Positions 1-9,990 of a stretch of 64,000 nucleotides of DNA are shown here, in pieces. The notes beneath the pieces were generated by a model. The model saw only the letters and a program-made list of their open reading frames with translations. It was not told the origin of the DNA and searched no databases. Position 1 is the stretch's first letter, and each line of letters opens with the position of its first letter. Origin of the DNA: Chlorobiota bacterium (GTDB lineage Bacteria > Bacteroidota > Chlorobiia > Chlorobiales > Chlorobiaceae); the NCBI GenBank assembly GCA_016868665.1, contig VGGK01000011.1, forward strand, positions 1 to 64,000. Direction: 5' to 3'. The position numbers were made by a program, and so were the translations under genes.

Positions 1-126
1 GCTGCCATGTTTGCAGTTTTACCGGCAGAAGGGAGATCAAAAAGAAAAAACCAAATCAGATCAGAGGGTAGAATCCGATTTTACAGGTTGAAAGGGTCGC
101 CTCAGAACCTCATCGCTCAATTTAGG

Positions 127-132
127 TATAAT
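127..132 (+). promoter_or_regulatory. possible -10 element ahead of the SDR gene
   Basis: A perfect TATAAT lies 60 bases before the chosen SDR start. No convincing -35 hexamer is seen 16-18 bases upstream; a TTGAAA at 88-93 is too far away. It supports starting the gene at 175 or 193 rather than at the ATG at position 7, which lies upstream of it. Confidence 0.3.
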
Positions 133-192
133 AATATCATTGTTTGCAACGAATTATCCTGTCATACAAAAGTAATGAAAACCGATCCTCAC

Positions 193-894
193 ATGAATGA
201 AAACAGGGTTTTACTCATAACCGGTGCATCTTCCGGCATTGGTGCCGCAACAGCAAGAATTGCCGTCGAAAACGGATACCGTGTCGTTCTTGCTGCCCGA
301 TCATGCAGCAGGATCAACGCTATCGGGAACGAGTTGGGCTGCGATCATGCCATCGCAATACCCTGCGACGTCGCCGACTGGTCTTCGCAGGAAAAGATGA
401 TCAATAGAGCCCTCGAACGGTTCGGCAGAATTGACGCCGTCCTGGCCAATGCGGGTTTTTCAAAGGGCTCTCCGTTTTTCGGAGGCCGGGACAAACCCGA
501 AGAGTGGCGGGAAATGGTTCTTGTCAACGTTTTCGGAGCTGCAGCAACGGCAAGACTTACCCTGCCCGAGCTCGTGAAGACAAAAGGCCACTTTCTCATG
601 ACCGGATCCGTCGTCGGCCGGATAACCTCCATTCGGAACCTCTATTCGGCCACAAAATGGGCGGTAACCGGTATGGCGCATGCAATCCGTAACGAAATGA
701 CCGGCACCGGCGTCCGCGTGACGCTGATTGAACCCGGAGTGGTCGATACGCCGTTCTGGAATAATCTGCAGAAGCCGGGCACCCCTGAACTGAAAGCCGA
801 AGATATTGCCAATGCGGTAATGTACGCACTCTTTCAGCCTCCGCATGTCGATGTAAACGAAATCATAATCAGACCGGCGGGCCAGCCGCACTGA
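193..894 (+). CDS. short-chain dehydrogenase/reductase (SDR family)
   Basis: Classical SDR of about 233 residues that should catalyse NAD(P)-dependent oxidation or reduction of an unidentified alcohol/ketone in the cytosol. Seen in the sequence: the N-terminal Rossmann motif TGASSGIG, a later NAG (LANAG) motif, the catalytic Ser in MTGSVVG and the active-site YSATK (Y-x3-K). The open frame runs back to position 7, but those extra residues have no family similarity. ATG at 193 puts the Rossmann strand next to the N-terminus as usual; ATG at 175 is a possible alternative. A TATAAT at 127-132 fits either. The gene stands alone, about 150 bases before an alpha/beta hydrolase. Substrate cannot be told from sequence. 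Confidence 0.85.
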   Translation: MNENRVLLITGASSGIGAATARIAVENGYRVVLAARSCSRINAIGNELGCDHAIAIPCDVADWSSQEKMINRALERFGRIDAVLANAGFSKGSPFFGGRDKPEEWREMVLVNVFGAAATARLTLPELVKTKGHFLMTGSVVGRITSIRNLYSATKWAVTGMAHAIRNEMTGTGVRVTLIEPGVVDTPFWNNLQKPGTPELKAEDIANAVMYALFQPPHVDVNEIIIRPAGQPH

Positions 895-1046
895 TTGCCG
901 CACATACCAACCAATACACACATCAAAAAAGACAACAGCGAAAAAAACGACGGTAATACTTATCTTGCCTGCTGGATACTATTATACGCGATATGTCCTT
1001 ATCTGCAAATCACCTCGATTAACCTCATCGTAATCCGCTCCACACA

Positions 1047-1910
1047 ATGGCCCCACAGAACCGGTACATCACCCTGGGCGGTCACCGGCACCGCTATATC
1101 GAAACCGGTCGCGCGGAACATACCATTCTGCTCCTGCATGGCATTTCGTCATCGCTGGAGTTTTATGAACAGGTCATCCCGCATCTGTCGAAATCGTTCA
1201 GGGTGCTTGCCCTGGATTTTCTCGGATTCGGACTTTCCGACAAGCCCCGCAGAAAACAATACACCCTTGAACTGTACGCTTCGCTGATGCGGGAATTTCT
1301 TGAAAAAACCGGCAGTACGGGAGAAAATGTCTATGCCGCCGGACACTCCATGGGAGGAAAATATCTGCTCGCGTCAGCCTTGCTCTACCCCGGCACCTAT
1401 ACGAAAATAGTACTGAGCAATACCGACGGATTCATCCATGTCCCTTTCTGGGCCAGAAGCATAAGCCTTCCCGGCATACGCCATGTACTGAAAAAAGTGA
1501 TGACAGCAGAAACGGTATCGGAAAAAATGTATTCCACGGCATTTTTCGACCCTGCCATGGTCGACCCCGATTCCTATCGGAAAAACCTCGAAACAGCTCG
1601 CGACCGTGAGGCTTTCGACACCGTAATGGCCCTCAACAGCAATCTTATGAAGCTCGATCTCAACCGCTCGGGTCTGCGCAAAAAGCTCGGAGAACTGAAT
1701 ATTCCCGTTCTGATCATCTGGGGTGACCACGACCAGTACTTCTCTCCGGAAATCGCCCGCTCCGTGAACACGGAAATCCCCTGCTCAAACCTGATTATGT
1801 TCGACAACTGCGGCCACTCGCCAATGCTCGAATATCCCGAAAAGTTTTCAGTTGCCGTCAGGGAGTTCATTCTTAACGGCAAAAATCACCCGTATACACA
1901 ATGCTCATAA
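1047..1910 (+). CDS. alpha/beta hydrolase
   Basis: A 287-residue alpha/beta-hydrolase-fold protein without signal peptide, probably a cytosolic esterase or related hydrolase. Visible elements are the oxyanion-hole HG in LLLHGISSS, the nucleophile elbow G-H-S-M-G-G, a catalytic Asp candidate in WGDHD and the C-terminal His in NCGHSP. The spacing is typical of the RsbQ/MhpC-like branch. The last ten bases overlap the start of tmk (ATG at 1901), so the two genes are probably translationally coupled. The overlap does not reveal the substrate. Nothing about the residues looks degraded, and an active enzyme is expected. Confidence 0.85.
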   Translation: MAPQNRYITLGGHRHRYIETGRAEHTILLLHGISSSLEFYEQVIPHLSKSFRVLALDFLGFGLSDKPRRKQYTLELYASLMREFLEKTGSTGENVYAAGHSMGGKYLLASALLYPGTYTKIVLSNTDGFIHVPFWARSISLPGIRHVLKKVMTAETVSEKMYSTAFFDPAMVDPDSYRKNLETARDREAFDTVMALNSNLMKLDLNRSGLRKKLGELNIPVLIIWGDHDQYFSPEIARSVNTEIPCSNLIMFDNCGHSPMLEYPEKFSVAVREFILNGKNHPYTQCS

Positions 1911-2578
1911 CCTTCGAAGGCATTGACGGCGCCGGCAAATCGACGCAGATCAGAAAACTCCGGAAATGGCTTGCCGAACAGGAGGTCGAGGTGCTTGTCC
2001 TTCGTGAACCAGGAGGCACCGCAACGGCCGAAAAGATCAGGGATATCCTCCTTGAAAGCCGCGACAATATCAGCCCGATCGGTGAATTGCTGCTCTTCTC
2101 GGCAAGTCGCGCCGAACTGGTGCAGAAAGTCATTCTGCCCGCGCTTGAAACCGGAAAAACCGTGATTCTGGATCGGTTCTTCGACTCAACCACCGCTTAT
2201 CAGGGTTACGGCCGAGGCATTGACCGCCGGATGCTTCAGACCGTCATCGATCTTTCAGTTTTTTCGCTGCGGCCTGATCTGACGTTTTATCTCGATATTT
2301 CGCCTGAAAATGCCATGTTGCGGAAATTTTCGGAAAAATCGCTGCCCATTGCATTTGACGACACCGAACTCGACAGGATCGAGCGATCCGGACTGGATTT
2401 TTTCCGGAGAGTCAGACAGGGTTACCTCGATATTATAAAAGAAGAAGCAGAACGGTTCGTCGTACTCGACGCCCTTGATAAGCCGCAGACGCTGCATAAA
2501 CGAATCATCGAATCCGTAAGCCCTCATGTTCCAGGCAAACGCAACCCTTCGGAATCCTCAACCGGCGACGGGCGATAG
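1901..2578 (+). CDS. tmk: thymidylate kinase
   Basis: dTMP kinase that phosphorylates dTMP to dTDP with ATP, an essential step in making dTTP. The P-loop GIDGAGKST is at residues 7-15. The family signature [12 protein letters not shown] (D-R-[FYH]-x2-S-T) follows near residue 92. At about 225 residues it is slightly longer than the usual 205-215 because of a polar C-terminal tail rich in Ser, Gly and Arg, which is probably disordered. The start overlaps the upstream hydrolase by ten bases, and the next gene follows after 133 bases of AT-rich sequence. Identification is firm. Confidence 0.95.
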   Translation: MLITFEGIDGAGKSTQIRKLRKWLAEQEVEVLVLREPGGTATAEKIRDILLESRDNISPIGELLLFSASRAELVQKVILPALETGKTVILDRFFDSTTAYQGYGRGIDRRMLQTVIDLSVFSLRPDLTFYLDISPENAMLRKFSEKSLPIAFDDTELDRIERSGLDFFRRVRQGYLDIIKEEAERFVVLDALDKPQTLHKRIIESVSPHVPGKRNPSESSTGDGR

Positions 2579-2711
2579 TATAAAAAGTATGAAACGGGAA
2601 CTTCCCTGTATGACGAAAATGTTAATAAAGAAAGTTTTTTAAAGCTTTTCTTCTCTTTTTGCGTAGATTGTTTTTCATTCTACCCGATCTTCACTTCCTT
2701 ACCGGTTACGC

Positions 2712-3974
2712 ATGCACGAAACGATTCTGAAAGAACAACAGCTCACTACATGCATCACGCCGATCACGCTGCAGGACATAAGAACGCTCAAGGAACTGTA
2801 CAGGCTGAAAGCCGAAACCCGCGAGCTGCGTGAACCGATAGTAAGAAACATCATCAAGCAGCGAGTCGTCGGAAGAGCATGCGTCGAATCGCTGAAAAAC
2901 GCACTCTACTCTCTCGAAACGATCTATATCGACGACGATACCGGCCAGAGGCTTCTCAAGATCGACGGGATGCGGCAGATCGAAGTGGATCTCACCTATG
3001 AAATACGCGAGCTTCAGAAAGACATCTACTACCTGGAGTACGGCGAAGACAAGTTTATCGACTATCTGGCAAAATTCATTCCCGGATTCCGCGGATATGT
3101 TAACCACGGCATCGATATGCTGCGCGGAAAACGCTTCAACGCCTTCGTCACAGACCGGGACGGCACCACGAACAACTATTGCGGGAGGTACCGGTCTTCC
3201 ATCCAGCCGATCTATAACGCGGTATTCATCAGTCGTTTCGCCAGAAACTGCTGCCGTTATCCGATTTTCATCACCTCGGCGCCACTGAAGGATTTCGGAA
3301 TCCTCAACGTATCGATCAATCCAAGCAATACATTTGTCTATGCGGGATCGAAAGGAAGGGAGTTCATCGATCTCGACGGTCACTTCAACAGTTTCCCCAT
3401 CGAGGATAACAAGCAGAAACTGATCAGGCTGCTCAACGACCGCCTTCATGTCCTGCTCCAGGACCCGAATTTCGAAAAGTTCAACTTCATCGGATCTGCC
3501 ATGCAGATCAAGTTCGGGCAAACCACCGTAGCGCGACAGGATATCAGCCGCTCCATCAAGGATGACGAATCCTCGGCATTTCTCGAGAAAGTGAAAAGCA
3601 TCGTCAGGGAAATTGATCCTGAAAACCGGAATTTCCGTATCGAGGACACGGGACTCGATATCGAAATCATCCTCACCATCGACGTCAACTCCGGAAACTC
3701 GGCCATAAAGGATTTCGACAAGGGAGACGGGCTTGCCTTCATTTCCGGCAAACTCGGCATTGATACCGCCAAAGGCCCTACGCTCGTCTGCGGTGACACA
3801 ACCTCCGATATCCCGATGCTGAAGAAAGCCGTGGAAATGTACGACGATGTCTGGGCGATCTTCGTCACCAGGGACGAAAAGCTGAAAAAACAGGTTGAAG
3901 AGATCTGTCCGAACAGCTATATCGTGCCCTATCCGGACATCCTGCTCACCATTCTCGGTCTCCTTTCACTGTGA
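2712..3974 (+). CDS. HAD-superfamily hydrolase, trehalose-phosphatase-like (HAD-IIB type)
   Basis: A 420-residue protein with an alpha-helical N-terminal region (about residues 1-135) followed by a HAD phosphohydrolase domain. Motif I is D148-R-D150-G-T. Motif II is the Ser in the FITSAP segment. Motif IV is G-D362-T-T-S-D366, typical of sugar phosphatases such as trehalose-6-phosphate phosphatase. It should remove phosphate from a sugar phosphate in the cytosol, but the substrate is inferred only from family and context: the next gene is a beta-phosphoglucomutase/GH65 phosphorylase fusion acting on alpha-glucosides. The two are 41 bases apart and likely co-transcribed. No glycosyltransferase (OtsA) domain is visible, so a trehalose-phosphate synthase label would be wrong. 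Confidence 0.7.
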   Translation: MHETILKEQQLTTCITPITLQDIRTLKELYRLKAETRELREPIVRNIIKQRVVGRACVESLKNALYSLETIYIDDDTGQRLLKIDGMRQIEVDLTYEIRELQKDIYYLEYGEDKFIDYLAKFIPGFRGYVNHGIDMLRGKRFNAFVTDRDGTTNNYCGRYRSSIQPIYNAVFISRFARNCCRYPIFITSAPLKDFGILNVSINPSNTFVYAGSKGREFIDLDGHFNSFPIEDNKQKLIRLLNDRLHVLLQDPNFEKFNFIGSAMQIKFGQTTVARQDISRSIKDDESSAFLEKVKSIVREIDPENRNFRIEDTGLDIEIILTIDVNSGNSAIKDFDKGDGLAFISGKLGIDTAKGPTLVCGDTTSDIPMLKKAVEMYDDVWAIFVTRDEKLKKQVEEICPNSYIVPYPDILLTILGLLSL

Positions 3975-4015
3975 GATTTTTACGTTAAATTCATACAAAC
4001 ATTCAACGAGTGACA

Positions 4016-7000
4016 ATGAGTAACGTCTTTAAAGGTGCAATATTCGATCTTGACGGAGTAATAACCGGCACGGCAAAAGTGCATAGCCTTGCCTGGGAAT
4101 CGATGTTCAACTCCTTTCTGAAAAGTTATGCCGAAGCAAACAACGAGCCGTTCGTCCCCTTTGACCCGGTGCATGACTATCACAAATACGTGGATGGAAA
4201 GCCGCGCATGGAAGGAGTCAGAAGCTTCCTTGCTTCGCGCGACATAGAGCTGCCGAACGGAGAGCTTGACGATATCCCCGAAAAAGAGACGGTCTGCGGA
4301 CTCGGAAACCGGAAAAACACGCTCTTTACAGAAATTCTCATCAAGGAGGGGCCCGAGGTCTATACCTCTTCGGTCGAATTGATCAGAAACCTTATCGCAA
4401 AAGGCATCCGCATCGGTATAGCTTCATCGAGCCGCAACTGCCGGATGATCCTGCAGCTTGCCGGACTCGAAGAGCTTTTCGAAACAAGGGTTGACGGTGA
4501 AGTTTCCATCGAAATGAACCTGAAAGGCAAACCGAATCCGGATATCTTCATCACAGCGGCAAAAAACCTCGGCCTCGAACCGCACGAGTGCGTCGTGGTA
4601 GAAGATGCCATATCGGGCGTGCAGGCTGGCTCAAGAGGCAATTTCGGACTTGTACTCGGCATCGCCCGCGAGATCGAGGGCACGAAACTCAAGGAAGAGG
4701 GTGCCGATATCGTCGTCAGGGATCTCGGTGAAATTTCAATCGAAGAGATCGAGACATGGTTCACCGAAGGGCTCGCAACAGATTGCTGGAACGTTACCTA
4801 CAGCAACTTTGCAGCAAAGGAGGAAAAACTCCGTGAAGCGCTCACATCTGTCGGCAACGGATACCTCGGCGTCAGGGGCGCCTATGAAGGATCGAAAGCC
4901 TCAAGCCACCACTATCCGGGCACCTACATAGCCGGAATCTACAACCGGCTCCCTTCCGACGTTCATGGTCAGACCGTATTCAACAACGATTTCGTGAACT
5001 GCCCCAACTGGCTGCCGATCGAGTTCAGGATCGGAGGGGGCGAATTCATCGATCCTTTCCAGCAGAAAATCCTCAGCTACCGTCAGAACCTCGATATCAG
5101 AACTGCGGTAATGGAACGTGAGATTGTCATCCAGGATAATCTCGGAAGAATCAGCCGCATCAGCAGCCGAAGGTTCGCCAGCATGGACAATCCTCACCGC
5201 TGCGCCCTTCGATTTGTCCTGCGTCCAGTCAACTATACTGCTACGGTCGAATTCCGTACGGCAATCGACGGCACGATTGAAAACAGGAATGTCGCCCGAT
5301 ACAGCGAACTCTCATCCGACCATCTCGAACACATATCGGCATCCGGAGAGGGCGATACGATCTGCCTGGAGGTAGAAACCAGCAACTCCCGATACAGTAT
5401 TGCGACAGCCTCGCGGATAAAAGTGATCTGTCACACCCGGGAAATTGCAGTTGAAAGGGCGACGGAATCGCGCGAACGCTACATCAGCCAGTCGTTCAGT
5501 CTTCTGCTAAGCCCCGAAAAAAGCTGCACCATCGAAAAACTGGTGGCAATTCATACATCCCTTGACGAAAAAGACAGCGAAAACCCCATGGCTGCGGCAA
5601 GGGAATCGCTGCAGCAGGAGGAGTCGTTCGAGACTCTCTTCGAGGCCCACAGCCGTGAATGGGAAAACCTGTGGAACCGCGCAGGGCTCTGCATCGAGGG
5701 CGACCGGTTCAGCCTGAAAGTACTGCGCCTGCACACCTATCACCTGCTTTGCGCCGCATCGCCTCACAATACATCGATCGATGCCGGCATGACCGCCCGG
5801 GGACTGAACGGAGAAGCATACCGCGGCCACATCTTCTGGGATGAGATCTTCATTCTTCCGTTCTTCAACAGAACATTCCCCGACATATCGCGAGCCCTGC
5901 TCATGTACCGTTACAGGCGCCTCGATGCGGCAAGGGAGTACGCCCGCGAAAACGGCTATCACGGGGCCATGTTCCCCTGGCAGACAGCCGATGACGGAAA
6001 GGAAGACACCCAGATCATCCATTTCAATCCAAAAAGCGGCACCTGGGGCCCCGATCTGAGCCGAAAGCAGCGCCATGTTTCCATCGCCGTCTTCTACAAT
6101 ACCTGGCGATACATCTACGATACTGACGACACCGGATTCCTCAATGAATTCGGCGCCGAAATGATGTTTGAAGTCGCGCGTTTCTGGGCCAGCATCGCAA
6201 ACTACTCCCCCGAATCGGGAAAATACCATATCGAAGGGGTCATGGGGCCTGACGAATTCCATGAAGCGCTTCCAGAAAGCGGCGAAGAGGGCGTGAAGGA
6301 TAACTCCTACACCAACATCATGGCTGTCTGGCTGTTCGAGAAAGCGATCGAAATCAGCGAAACCATTGACGAATCCGTCCTGAGAGCCCTTATGGAGAAA
6401 ATCCATCTCGGTTTCGACGAGCTGCAGAAATGGCGCGATATCAGCAGTTCCATGAACATCCTGATCGATCAGAACGGAATCCTCGAGCAGTTCGACGGTT
6501 ATATGGGGCTCAAGGAACTCGACTGGACACATTACCGTTCCAGGTACGGCAATATCCATCGGATGGACAGGATACTCAAAGCCGAAGGCGATTCGCCCGA
6601 CAACTACAAGGTTGCCAAGCAGGCCGATGTGCTCATGACGTTTTTCACGCTCTCCCCCGGCGAGGTTGCCCGTCTGCTGCATAAGAACGGTTATACCCCG
6701 CCTGATGCCTTGCGGCTCGTCAGGGAGAATTACGCTTACTACGAACCAAGAACAAGTCACGGCTCGACCCTCAGCAAGGTAGTTCACGCCATTATTTCGA
6801 GCTATCTTGATAACGGACACGAAACCGCCTGGAAATGGTTCTTCGAGGCGCTCAGAAGCGACATCAATGATACTCAGGGAGGAACAACCCAGGAAGGCAT
6901 TCATTGCGGAGTGATGGCCGGCACACTCGACACGGTTCTTCGCTATTTCGCCGGAATTTCGTTCTATGACGGCAAACTCAACGTCCATCCGAACCTGCCC

Positions 7001-7180
7001 GGTCACTGGAAAAAACTGCAGTTGAACGTCTGTTTCCGTAAAAACAGCTATACCATAACCATAGAAAAACACCTGGTTCGTGCACTGCTGACCAGATCCG
7101 AAACAGGAGAGGCCGGAGCATGCCTGGCTGGACAACACCTCACGCTTCAGGAGGGCACACCGGCTGAAATCGCTTCCTGA
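4016..7180 (+). CDS. beta-phosphoglucomutase / glycoside hydrolase family 65 phosphorylase fusion
   Basis: A 1054-residue bifunctional protein. Residues 1 to about 240 form a HAD-type beta-phosphoglucomutase: nucleophile and acid/base pair D11 and D13 in FDLDGV, a KPNPDIF segment and [12 protein letters not shown]. Residues about 255-1054 form a GH65 enzyme (beta-sandwich, linker, (alpha/alpha)6 barrel). Its general acid is E747 in [10 protein letters not shown], followed by KDNSYTN. GH65 members phosphorolyse maltose, trehalose, kojibiose or nigerose to beta-glucose-1-phosphate plus glucose. The fused mutase would convert the product to glucose-6-phosphate for glycolysis or storage. The frame also opens at GTG 4010, but ATG 4016 matches the HAD N-terminus. 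A terminator follows at 7195. The exact disaccharide is undetermined. Confidence 0.88.
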   Translation: MSNVFKGAIFDLDGVITGTAKVHSLAWESMFNSFLKSYAEANNEPFVPFDPVHDYHKYVDGKPRMEGVRSFLASRDIELPNGELDDIPEKETVCGLGNRKNTLFTEILIKEGPEVYTSSVELIRNLIAKGIRIGIASSSRNCRMILQLAGLEELFETRVDGEVSIEMNLKGKPNPDIFITAAKNLGLEPHECVVVEDAISGVQAGSRGNFGLVLGIAREIEGTKLKEEGADIVVRDLGEISIEEIETWFTEGLATDCWNVTYSNFAAKEEKLREALTSVGNGYLGVRGAYEGSKASSHHYPGTYIAGIYNRLPSDVHGQTVFNNDFVNCPNWLPIEFRIGGGEFIDPFQQKILSYRQNLDIRTAVMEREIVIQDNLGRISRISSRRFASMDNPHRCALRFVLRPVNYTATVEFRTAIDGTIENRNVARYSELSSDHLEHISASGEGDTICLEVETSNSRYSIATASRIKVICHTREIAVERATESRERYISQSFSLLLSPEKSCTIEKLVAIHTSLDEKDSENPMAAARESLQQEESFETLFEAHSREWENLWNRAGLCIEGDRFSLKVLRLHTYHLLCAASPHNTSIDAGMTARGLNGEAYRGHIFWDEIFILPFFNRTFPDISRALLMYRYRRLDAAREYARENGYHGAMFPWQTADDGKEDTQIIHFNPKSGTWGPDLSRKQRHVSIAVFYNTWRYIYDTDDTGFLNEFGAEMMFEVARFWASIANYSPESGKYHIEGVMGPDEFHEALPESGEEGVKDNSYTNIMAVWLFEKAIEISETIDESVLRALMEKIHLGFDELQKWRDISSSMNILIDQNGILEQFDGYMGLKELDWTHYRSRYGNIHRMDRILKAEGDSPDNYKVAKQADVLMTFFTLSPGEVARLLHKNGYTPPDALRLVRENYAYYEPRTSHGSTLSKVVHAIISSYLDNGHETAWKWFFEALRSDINDTQGGTTQEGIHCGVMAGTLDTVLRYFAGISFYDGKLNVHPNLPGHWKKLQLNVCFRKNSYTITIEKHLVRALLTRSETGEAGACLAGQHLTLQEGTPAEIAS

Positions 7181-7194
7181 ACATATTGACAACT

Positions 7195-7230
7195 CCCCGG
7201 CAGGGCTGCAATGCTTTCCGGGGTTTTGTT
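7195..7230 (+). terminator. rho-independent terminator after the GH65 fusion gene
   Basis: CCCCGG (7195-7200) pairs with CCGGGG (7218-7223), and a T-rich tract (TTTTGTTCTTT) follows directly. The position is 15 bases after the stop codon and it precedes queA. Confidence 0.65.
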
Positions 7231-7298
7231 CTTTCAGAGCGAAATACGTATAATTTTTATTTTTCCATTTTTACTGGCGATTCATCGCTTCACCGCTT

Positions 7299-8339
7299 AT
7301 GCGCCTGTCCAATTTCAGATACATCCTGCCGAAAAACAAAATTGCCGAAGAACCGGTCTCGCCCCGCGACAAATGCAGGCTTATGGTGCTTAACCGCAGA
7401 AAAAAAGAGATCGAGCACAAGGTATTCGAGGATATTGTATCGTATTTCAAAAAAGGCGACCTGCTTGTCGTTAACAACAGCAGGGTTTTTCCTGCAAAAA
7501 TTTTCGGGCAGAAAGAGAAAACCGACGCCAAGATCGAAGTATTCCTTCTTCGCGTCCTGAATAAAGACGCCGGTCTCTGGGACGTGCTTGTCGATCCTGC
7601 CCGGAAGGTACGTGTCGGCAACAAAATCTACTTCGATGAGGACGTCGTAGCCGAAGTGGTTGACAATACCACATCCCGAGGCAGAACAATCCGCTTTCTT
7701 AACCCTGAAATCGACGTTTTCGAACTTGTCGAAAGAATCGGCCACGTCCCGCTTCCGCCCTATTTCACAAGAAAACCGAAGCAGTCGGACAAGGAAGACT
7801 ACCAGACGGTATACGCTTCGCAGACCGGAGCCGTAGTGGCCCCGATGGCCGGCATGCATTTCACGATGCCCCTCCTGCAGAAAATCCAGAAAATGGGCGT
7901 AAAAATCCTTCCCGTAACGCTGCATCCAAGTCTGAGCACCTTCAGCGCCATCGAAGTCGAGGATGTATCGAAGCACAAGATGGATTCGGAATATTTCAAT
8001 ATTCCCTACCAGACCGCCATGGAGATCAACGAAACCAAGATCAATAAAACCGGACGGGTCATCGCGGTCGGAACCACCACCTGCAGGGTTCTCGAAGCCA
8101 ACGCCACAGTTGACGGCAAAATCAAATTCGGACGGGGCTGGACCGACAAGTTCATCTATCCTCCCTACCAGTTCAAGGTCACCGATGCCCTCGTCACCAA
8201 CTTTCAGCAGCCTGAAACCACGCTGCTTATGGTTGTAAGCGCATTTGCCGAACACCGTCTGCTCATGGAAGCATACAAAACCGCGCTTAAAGGCGATTAC
8301 CAGTTCCTGGCATACGGCGATGCGATGTTCATCCACTAA
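7299..8339 (+). CDS. queA: S-adenosylmethionine:tRNA ribosyltransferase-isomerase
   Basis: QueA transfers and isomerises the ribosyl moiety of SAM onto 7-aminomethyl-7-deazaguanine in tRNA, giving epoxyqueuosine at wobble position 34 of GUN anticodons. The 346-residue length is typical. The N-terminus (LSNFRYILPKNKIAEEP) and internal segments such as VNNSRVFPA, THLHPSLSTF-like TLHPSLSTF, GTTTCRVLE and TNFQQPETTLLM are characteristic of the family. ATG at 7299 is the natural start. The gene lies 20 bases upstream of ispD on the same strand and probably shares its transcript, a housekeeping pairing with no obvious functional link. Confidence 0.96.
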   Translation: MRLSNFRYILPKNKIAEEPVSPRDKCRLMVLNRRKKEIEHKVFEDIVSYFKKGDLLVVNNSRVFPAKIFGQKEKTDAKIEVFLLRVLNKDAGLWDVLVDPARKVRVGNKIYFDEDVVAEVVDNTTSRGRTIRFLNPEIDVFELVERIGHVPLPPYFTRKPKQSDKEDYQTVYASQTGAVVAPMAGMHFTMPLLQKIQKMGVKILPVTLHPSLSTFSAIEVEDVSKHKMDSEYFNIPYQTAMEINETKINKTGRVIAVGTTTCRVLEANATVDGKIKFGRGWTDKFIYPPYQFKVTDALVTNFQQPETTLLMVVSAFAEHRLLMEAYKTALKGDYQFLAYGDAMFIH

Positions 8340-8359
8340 CCATTACCATCAGCTCTGTC

Positions 8360-9115
8360 ATGACCATCAGCGCCTCGGCAATCATCGCCGCAAGCGGAAT
8401 AGGCAAACGTATGCAGCTCGGTGACGGCCAGAGCAAGCAACTGCTTGAAATCGGAGGATACCCGGTCATCTGCCACACTCTGAAAGCATTCCAGAATGCA
8501 TCGACAATAAAAGCCGTCTATATAGCAACCAGGACTGAAAATATCGAAAATCTGCAATCCATGGCCAGGCAGTATGGGTTCGGCAAGATCAGGGCGATCA
8601 TAGAAGGCGGAAAAGAGCGCCAGGACTCCATAAGAAACTGTATCCGGTTCATCGAAAACGAGATGGCGACATCCGACGCCGACCCGGACATCATCATGGT
8701 TCATGACGGAGCGCGACCGTTCATCCGTCCATCGGAAATCGACGACATCTCGCGGCTTACAATGGAATACGGCGCCTGCGTTCCGGCAACGAAACCAAAA
8801 GATACCATAAAATTCATTGCCAGCGATCCCGGATACTTCGGCGAAACCCCCGACAGAAGCCGTCTGCTGCAGGTGCAGACTCCGCAGAGTTTTCGTGCCT
8901 CCCTGCTCATACAGGCTCATGAGCAGGGAGAACTCGAACAGTGGTATGGTACCGACGACGCATCGCTGGTCGAACGGTTTTTCCCCGAACAGCGCATTCG
9001 TGTTTATGAAACAGGCTACCACAACATGAAAATCACCACGCCGGAAGACGTCGAAGTTGCCGAAGCGATCTACCGGAGGCTCAATGCCGCCGAAGAGCCC
9101 TGCAGCGAAAAATAA
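8360..9115 (+). CDS. ispD: 2-C-methyl-D-erythritol 4-phosphate cytidylyltransferase
   Basis: IspD joins CTP and methylerythritol phosphate in the non-mevalonate isoprenoid pathway, which in green sulfur bacteria feeds carotenoids, farnesyl/phytyl tails of chlorophylls and quinone side chains. The N-terminal nucleotide-binding motif AASGIGKRM with Lys in SKQLLEIGG is clear. VHDGARPFI and TPQSF further downstream are typical family motifs. The 251-residue length is slightly above the usual 230. It follows queA by 20 bases. After its stop a short T-rich spacer leads into a tRNA pair with its own probable promoter. Confidence 0.95.
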   Translation: MTISASAIIAASGIGKRMQLGDGQSKQLLEIGGYPVICHTLKAFQNASTIKAVYIATRTENIENLQSMARQYGFGKIRAIIEGGKERQDSIRNCIRFIENEMATSDADPDIIMVHDGARPFIRPSEIDDISRLTMEYGACVPATKPKDTIKFIASDPGYFGETPDRSRLLQVQTPQSFRASLLIQAHEQGELEQWYGTDDASLVERFFPEQRIRVYETGYHNMKITTPEDVEVAEAIYRRLNAAEEPCSEK

Positions 9116-9128
9116 ATCGGGACGTCGG

Positions 9129-9156
9129 TTGTTTTTTTCTGATAGTTTCCTATATT
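9129..9156 (+). promoter_or_regulatory. probable sigma70-type promoter for the tRNA pair
   Basis: TTGTTT (9129-9134) and TATATT (9151-9156) are separated by 16 bases, and the first tRNA begins 16 bases after the -10 element. Spacing and sequence fit a housekeeping promoter. Confidence 0.5.
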
Positions 9157-9171
9157 AACAGCCCATCAACT

Positions 9172-9245
9172 GGTGAGATAGCTCAGTTGGTTAGAGCACA
9201 GGATTCATAACCCTGAGGTCGAGGGTTCAACTCCCTCTCTCACCA
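9172..9245 (+). tRNA. tRNA with CAT anticodon (elongator Met, or Ile if lysidine-modified)
   Basis: A 74-base cloverleaf with acceptor stem GGTGAGA/TCTCACC, D arm GCTC/GAGC, T arm GAGGG/CCCTC with TTCAACT loop, discriminator A, and no encoded CCA. The anticodon loop TTCATAA gives CAT. The anticodon stem CAGGA/CCCTG holds an A31-C39 mismatch at the loop-closing position. The normal G1-C72 pair rules out initiator tRNA. Choosing between elongator Met and the tilS-dependent Ile tRNA needs comparison with the other CAT tRNAs of the genome. Confidence 0.93.
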
Positions 9246-9275
9246 CACCGAAAAAATAACATCGTTCCCGTTCAA

Positions 9276-9348
9276 GCGGGTGTAACTCAGCTGGTAGAGT
9301 GTTTGCTTCCCAAGCAAAATGTCGCGAGTTCGAATCTCGTCACCCGCT
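9276..9348 (+). tRNA. tRNA-Gly (CCC anticodon)
   Basis: A 73-base cloverleaf: acceptor GCGGGTG/CACCCGC, D arm ACTC/GAGT, anticodon stem TTTGC/GCAAA with loop TTCCCAA (anticodon CCC), T arm GCGAG/CTCGT with TTCGAAT. The discriminator T is the usual glycine identity base. It follows the CAT tRNA by 30 bases and is probably processed from the same transcript. CCA is not encoded. Confidence 0.93.
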
Positions 9349-9400
9349 CCCGCCTTCATCCCGATCAAGTACCGGACCCGTTCAACACATCTCCCGTCAT

Positions 9401-9841
9401 ATGGACTCTGCCACAATATTCACGGTTCCGGCAACGCCGGATGAGATCAACGAAACCCAGATCGTCGAGGGCCAGATGGCTCGCCATATCGGCATTGAAA
9501 TCACAGAAGTCGGCTCTGATTTCATGGTCGCCCGGATGCCGGTCGATCATCGCACCATCCAGCGTATCGGTATACTCCATGGAGGCGCATCCCTGGCCCT
9601 TGCCGAAACCATCGGCAGCATCGCCGCATCATACTGCATCGATCGCGAAAAGCAGTATATCGTCGGTCAGGAAATCAACGCCAATCACATCCGACCGGTA
9701 AAAAGCGGATATGTCCACGCAACTGCAACTCCACTGCATCTTGGAAAATCCTCCCAGGTCTGGGATATCAGAATCCGGAACGAAGAAGGTAAACTTGTCT
9801 GCGTCAGCCGCTTCACCGTAGCGGTGCTCCGTAAACCCTGA
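9401..9841 (+). CDS. hotdog-fold acyl-CoA thioesterase, YdiI/MenI-like
   Basis: A 146-residue PaaI-type hotdog thioesterase. The segment HGGASLALAET, with catalytic Glu at residue 69, and the downstream EINANHIRP and LHLGKSSQVW match the YdiI/MenI pattern. In that branch the enzyme releases 1,4-dihydroxy-2-naphthoate from its CoA ester during menaquinone synthesis, and green sulfur bacteria make menaquinone-type quinones. Another aryl- or acyl-CoA substrate remains possible. The reading frame opens earlier at 9299, but that lies inside the tRNA-Gly gene. ATG at 9401 is the first sensible start and gives the normal family length. Confidence 0.85.
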   Translation: MDSATIFTVPATPDEINETQIVEGQMARHIGIEITEVGSDFMVARMPVDHRTIQRIGILHGGASLALAETIGSIAASYCIDREKQYIVGQEINANHIRPVKSGYVHATATPLHLGKSSQVWDIRIRNEEGKLVCVSRFTVAVLRKP

Positions 9842-9857
9842 CAGGACGGAGCCGAAC

Positions 9858-9875
9858 CGGGATAGCCCGTTTTTT
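9858..9875 (+). terminator. weak candidate terminator after the thioesterase gene
   Basis: CGGG and CCCG form a short four-pair stem followed at once by six Ts, 17 bases after the stop codon. The stem is short, so this is tentative. A second T-run follows near 9891. Confidence 0.35.
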
Positions 9876-9990
9876 CAGGCTGGGGTGGCCGTTTTTTTGA
9901 AAACTTTTCATACCTTGTAATTTCGCAGTTCAAGGGAACCGCACCTGGCGATTTCCCTGTTTTTTTACCACTTTTGCCGTTCATCAGGGT

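Noticed and set aside
2712-3974. trehalose-6-phosphate synthase annotation for the HAD gene
   Set aside because: Only a phosphatase-type HAD domain is visible; no GT20 glycosyltransferase motifs are present.
5507-7192. 561-codon minus-strand open frame inside the GH65 fusion gene
   Set aside because: It is a shadow of a well-supported phosphorylase frame; Val/Phe/Asp-rich composition without motifs.
9299-9400. upstream extension of the thioesterase gene
   Set aside because: It begins inside the tRNA-Gly gene and adds non-conserved residues.
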